From Chitinophagaceae bacterium (lineage in GTDB: Bacteria > Bacteroidota > Bacteroidia > Chitinophagales > Chitinophagaceae): 18,382 nt of DNA. The DNA is taken from assembly GCA_947463105.1 (NCBI GenBank), contig CANHSD010000026.1, positions 1 through 18,382 on the forward strand. Reading direction: 5' to 3'. Position 1 is the first letter of the stretch; each line of letters opens with the position of its first letter. The position numbers were made by a program, and so were the translations under genes. Under the pieces are notes generated by a model, which saw only the letters and a list, made by a program, of their open reading frames with translations, was not told the DNA's origin and did no database searches. Positions 17,101-18,382 of the stretch are shown here, piece after piece.

Positions 17101-17312
17101 CATACACCGCCAGAAGCTGCGCCAAGATAAATGGTATTGGGGTCTGCCACAACTGCATCGATTGCAGTGATACGGCCACTCATTCCCGCAGGACCAATAT
17201 TCCTGGGTTTCCAGGATTTGAATTGGTCCAAACCAATCTTTTGTGCAAATGAGGCATTGCTGATGATGATAACAAGCAGCAAAAACAATGAAAACCTTTT
17301 TATCATGGCCAT
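14154..17312 (-). CDS. Exported sortilin/VPS10-like BNR (Asp-box) repeat protein
   Basis: A 1052-residue protein if it starts at ATG 17312; ATG 17306 gives the cleaner signal peptide MIKRFSLFLLLVIIISNASFAQ, and the TTG at 17321 is unlikely. The N-terminal 730 residues form beta-propellers built on about eleven Asp-box motifs (S/T-x-D-x-G-x-x-W/F), for example TINQGASW, TIDGGKSW, TTNGGETW, TFDGGKNW, SDDGGQTW, TRDKGKTW, TRDGGKTW, TTDFGKTW and SLDNGASF. A beta-sandwich segment follows at about 745-895, broken by an Arg/Gly-rich loop (GRRMGGGGGGRGG), and then a long charged helical tail of about 150 residues with coiled-coil character. Asp-box propellers occur in sialidases, xyloglucanases and sortilin, but no catalytic Arg triad or carboxylate pair is recognisable, so binding of a protein or polymer is as likely as hydrolysis. 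Probably periplasmic or surface-exposed. No C-terminal T9SS sorting domain is evident. Monocistronic. Confidence 0.88.
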   Translation of the reverse strand: MAMIKRFSLFLLLVIIISNASFAQKIGLDQFKSWKPRNIGPAGMSGRITAIDAVVADPNTIYLGAASGGVWKTINQGASWEAVFEEQPILNIGSIAIQQSNPSTVWVGTGEGNPRNSISLGEGMYKTIDGGKSWKKMGLEKTRNIHRIIVDPSDPNTVYAGAIGNPYAEHPERGVFKTTNGGETWDKILFTNDTSGVADMIMDPSNPNKLFVAMWQHRRTPWSLSSGGPGSGLYMTFDGGKNWKKLGEKEGLPAGNLGRIGLAISRSNPNRVYALVEATKNGLYKSDDGGQTWSLMNSNPEFVSTRPFYFQEIACDPQNENRLWLIYQMISKSDDAGKNFEVVIPYNGIHPDHHAFWIHPTNPNFIIDGNDGGIGITRDKGKTWLFDEKLPVGQFYHINVDNEMPYNVMGGMQDNGSWRGPAYTWMSGGIKNYYWDNLWGGDGFDVMPDKDDASWVYAMSQGGSVGRYNVKTGESWYVKPPAPDLKTTLRFNWNAAIAQDPFSNSTIYFGSQHLHRSTNKGASWEIISPDLSTNDSAKIDQRNNGGISIDITGAENFCTIMTIAPSSKDKNVIWAGTDDGNVQLTRDGGKTWTNFRGKIPGLPVGAWIPQIQASRYNAAEAFVVANDYRRGDFKPYIFRTTDFGKTWTRLVDEKKVIGYALCVLQDPTEPNLIFAGTEQGLWVSLDNGASFQQWKNGYPSVSTYDLAIQEREADLVIATFGRALWILDDIRPLRKLAASKGMLNKAFVAFDSRNVVQAQFKNAPGYEWSTWGIWDADNRPANAPISYFIKASSDTSAKAKKDSVIVKIYNDKNEVIRNLRWAADSGFNRAYWGMEEKGYRTPGAGGGRRMGGGGGGRGGAEPGGQQALPGTYKVVLAYKGISDSTMITLLDDPRLGNRNNIKIAQAALRAELKKSGDQLIEAMDLLTEADDASKKVETYTKEMKGATVDSLKKSTKKLQDEIKVLREFISGTTQTKQGYGQVPQITVMNQYQQASSAISSKAIEPGAQEKMLVERAAGLINEAVKKVTTFKEGSWKKYMEQVAATKMDPFGK

Positions 17313-17412
17313 TGGGTTCAATTTTTGGAAAATTATGGATTAATCAGCTTGTCGGAAAATTTCTTTTTGGTGAACAAAATCGCCAAAAATCTGTCTAACT
17401 TAACGGAATCAT

Positions 17413-17443
17413 TTTGCCATGTTGGTGAAACGAATTAATTTAG
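17413..17443 (+). promoter_or_regulatory. Candidate promoter of the YceI-family gene
   Basis: TTTG at 17413-17416 is followed, after 19 bp, by TAATTTAG at 17436-17443, one mismatch from the Bacteroidota -7 element TAnnTTTG. This predicts a leader of about 20 nt before ATG 17469. The spacing is the preferred one, but the match is imperfect. Confidence 0.4.
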
Positions 17444-17468
17444 TGTTTAAACATCAAAAACAAATACA

Positions 17469-18056
17469 ATGAAAAAACAATTATTCAACCTTGCAGCTTT
17501 TTTGCTTCTGGGTGTTTCAGGTGCAGTGGCCCAGACTACATGGAAAGTGGACAAGGCGCATTCAAATGTGAAATTTGCCGTGTCTCACATGGTGGTTTCT
17601 GAAGTGGAAGGGTCTTTCAGGATGTTTGATGGCAGCCTGGTGGCTTCCAAGGCCGATCTTTCTGATGCAAAAGTGAATTTTGCGGTTGATGTTGCTTCTG
17701 TGAACACAGACAACGAGAAAAGAGATGGTCATTTGAAGAGCGATGATTTCTTCAATGCTGAGAAATTTCCAAAGATGACCTTTGTAAGCAAATCAATGAA
17801 ACCATTGGGTGGCAACAAGTATGCGCTTACCGGAGATCTTACCCTCAGGGATGTAACCAAGACAGTAACTTTTGATGTTACCTATGGTGGTCAAATCAAT
17901 ACCGGACGTGGTGTGAAAGCAGGTTTCAAAGCCAAGACCACCATCGATCGTCTTGTATATGGTTTGAAATATGCACCAGCTTTGGAAACCGGCGGACTGG
18001 CTGTAGGCAAGGATGTTGAGATTACTGTTTTGTTGGAAATGGATCAGGCGAAATAA
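17469..18056 (+). CDS. YceI-family periplasmic protein (lipocalin-like barrel)
   Basis: A 195-residue protein from ATG 17469 with a signal peptide MKKQLFNLAAFLLLGVSGAVA and cleavage before or near QTT. The whole mature protein matches the YceI domain: TWKVDKAHSNVKFAVSHM at the start, VEGSFRMFDGSL, SVNTDNEKRDGHLKSDDFF, then the FPKMTFVSKSM and LTGDLTLRDVTKTVTFDV strands and a C-terminal VGKDVEITVLLEM strand. YceI proteins form an extended eight-stranded barrel that binds isoprenoid lipids such as polyprenyl chains; in several bacteria they are induced by stress or acid. The gene is monocistronic, divergent from the BNR-repeat gene with about 155 bp between, and followed by the hairpin repeat at 18064-18106. 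Length and domain are normal. Confidence 0.95.
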   Translation: MKKQLFNLAAFLLLGVSGAVAQTTWKVDKAHSNVKFAVSHMVVSEVEGSFRMFDGSLVASKADLSDAKVNFAVDVASVNTDNEKRDGHLKSDDFFNAEKFPKMTFVSKSMKPLGGNKYALTGDLTLRDVTKTVTFDVTYGGQINTGRGVKAGFKAKTTIDRLVYGLKYAPALETGGLAVGKDVEITVLLEMDQAK

Positions 18057-18063
18057 GGTTTAG

Positions 18064-18112
18064 AGGGGTTGAGCTTGCCAACCAGAGGTTGGCAAGCTCA
18101 ACCCCTTCAACC
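18064..18112. repeat. REP-like intergenic element, copy 2, also a probable bidirectional terminator
   Basis: A perfect 20-bp inverted repeat (18064-18083 and 18087-18106, loop AGA) starts 7 bp after the YceI stop and is followed by TCAACC. Its right arm, GGTTGGCAAGCTCAAC (18087-18102), matches 8076-8091 at 14 of 16 bases, and CAACCCCTTCAACC (18099-18112) is identical to 8051-8064. No T run follows, so efficient intrinsic termination is uncertain. The MsrB stop codon (18107-18109) falls inside it. Confidence 0.75.
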
Positions 18113-18382
18113 TTTCTTCTCAAACCCCAAAATCACACCATTGATGCAATACCTTAGCCCTGTCGGCGGTGGTCCATCATCGAATACATGGCCAAGATGG
18201 GCTTTGCATTTTCCGCATTGCACTTCGGTTCTTTTCATGCCGAGGGTATTGTCTGGGGTGTAGATGATGCTTTTTTTGTTGACTGGTTCAAAAAAGCTGG
18301 GCCACCCGCAACCACTGTCAAATTTTGTATTGCTTTGGAACAGGGTATTGCCACAGGCTGCACAGAAATAGGTTCCTTTCTC
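18107..18382 (-). CDS. msrB: Peptide-methionine (R)-S-oxide reductase MsrB, C-terminal 91 residues (5' end outside window)
   Basis: Reading leftward from the window edge, the minus strand gives EKGTYFCAACGNTLFQS, then SGCGWPSFFEPV, RTEVQCGKCKAHLGHVFDDG and GLRYCINGVILGF, ending GFEKKG and TGA at 18109-18107. The two CxxC pairs (residues 7/10 and 56/59 of the fragment) bind structural zinc, Cys79 in RYCING is the catalytic cysteine, and Cys25 in SGCGWPSF sits at the usual resolving position. The enzyme reduces methionine-R-sulfoxide in proteins with thioredoxin as electron donor. About 40-70 N-terminal residues, including any signal peptide, lie beyond the right edge, so cytosolic versus exported location cannot be told. 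The gene converges with the YceI gene. Confidence 0.95.
   Translation of the reverse strand, partial: EKGTYFCAACGNTLFQSNTKFDSGCGWPSFFEPVNKKSIIYTPDNTLGMKRTEVQCGKCKAHLGHVFDDGPPPTGLRYCINGVILGFEKKG

Overview
The window looks like a chromosomal segment of a Bacteroidota bacterium, probably Chitinophagaceae-like. The evidence is a SusD/RagB-type protein, many A-rich start contexts without Shine-Dalgarno sequences, TAnnTTTG-type promoter matches, and several exported proteins whose signal peptides end in FAQ, NAQ or VAQ. The family-level placement is inference. I see no tRNA, rRNA, CRISPR array, transposase or phage gene.

Layout. (1) 3-1238: C-terminal part of a SusD-like outer-membrane protein, closed by a terminator built on a perfect 30-bp palindrome. 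(2) 1329-7929, + strand: four tightly packed exported redox/metal proteins. They are a redoxin, a c-type cytochrome joined to a PHM-like copper monooxygenase core, a giant ASPIC/UnbV protein with two Ca-loop propeller halves, and a vanadium-haloperoxidase/PAP2-type enzyme. Junctions are TGATG, 9 bp and ATGA, so this is almost certainly one operon and is the most interesting part of the window. (3) 7930-8092: a bidirectional terminator flanked by inverted GTTGAAGGGG-type repeats. (4) 8093-12480, - strand: two amidohydrolase genes containing three amidohydrolase modules, of which only one keeps the metal-binding residues. (5) 12549-about 13616, - strand: a GT28/MurG-like glycosyltransferase whose conserved N-terminus has no ordinary start codon. 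(6) 13712-14099, + strand: a 43-residue lipoprotein and an 82-residue protein of unknown function. (7) 14154-17312, - strand: a sortilin/BNR Asp-box repeat protein. (8) 17469-18056, + strand: a YceI-family periplasmic protein. (9) 18107 to the right edge, - strand: the C-terminal 91 residues of MsrB, whose stop codon lies inside a hairpin repeat related to the one at 8039-8091.

How the genes may work together. The four-gene block suggests a cell-surface or periplasmic oxidation module: thiol redox, one-electron heme transfer, copper-dependent oxygen chemistry, a large Ca-binding scaffold, and a vanadate-type oxidase. It may be fed by the SusC/SusD-type transporter to its left. The substrate is unknown and the functional link is inference from co-transcription. 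The amidohydrolase pair and the BNR protein are typical exported peptide- or polymer-processing proteins. MsrB and YceI fit a general envelope stress and repair theme, but they are separate transcription units.
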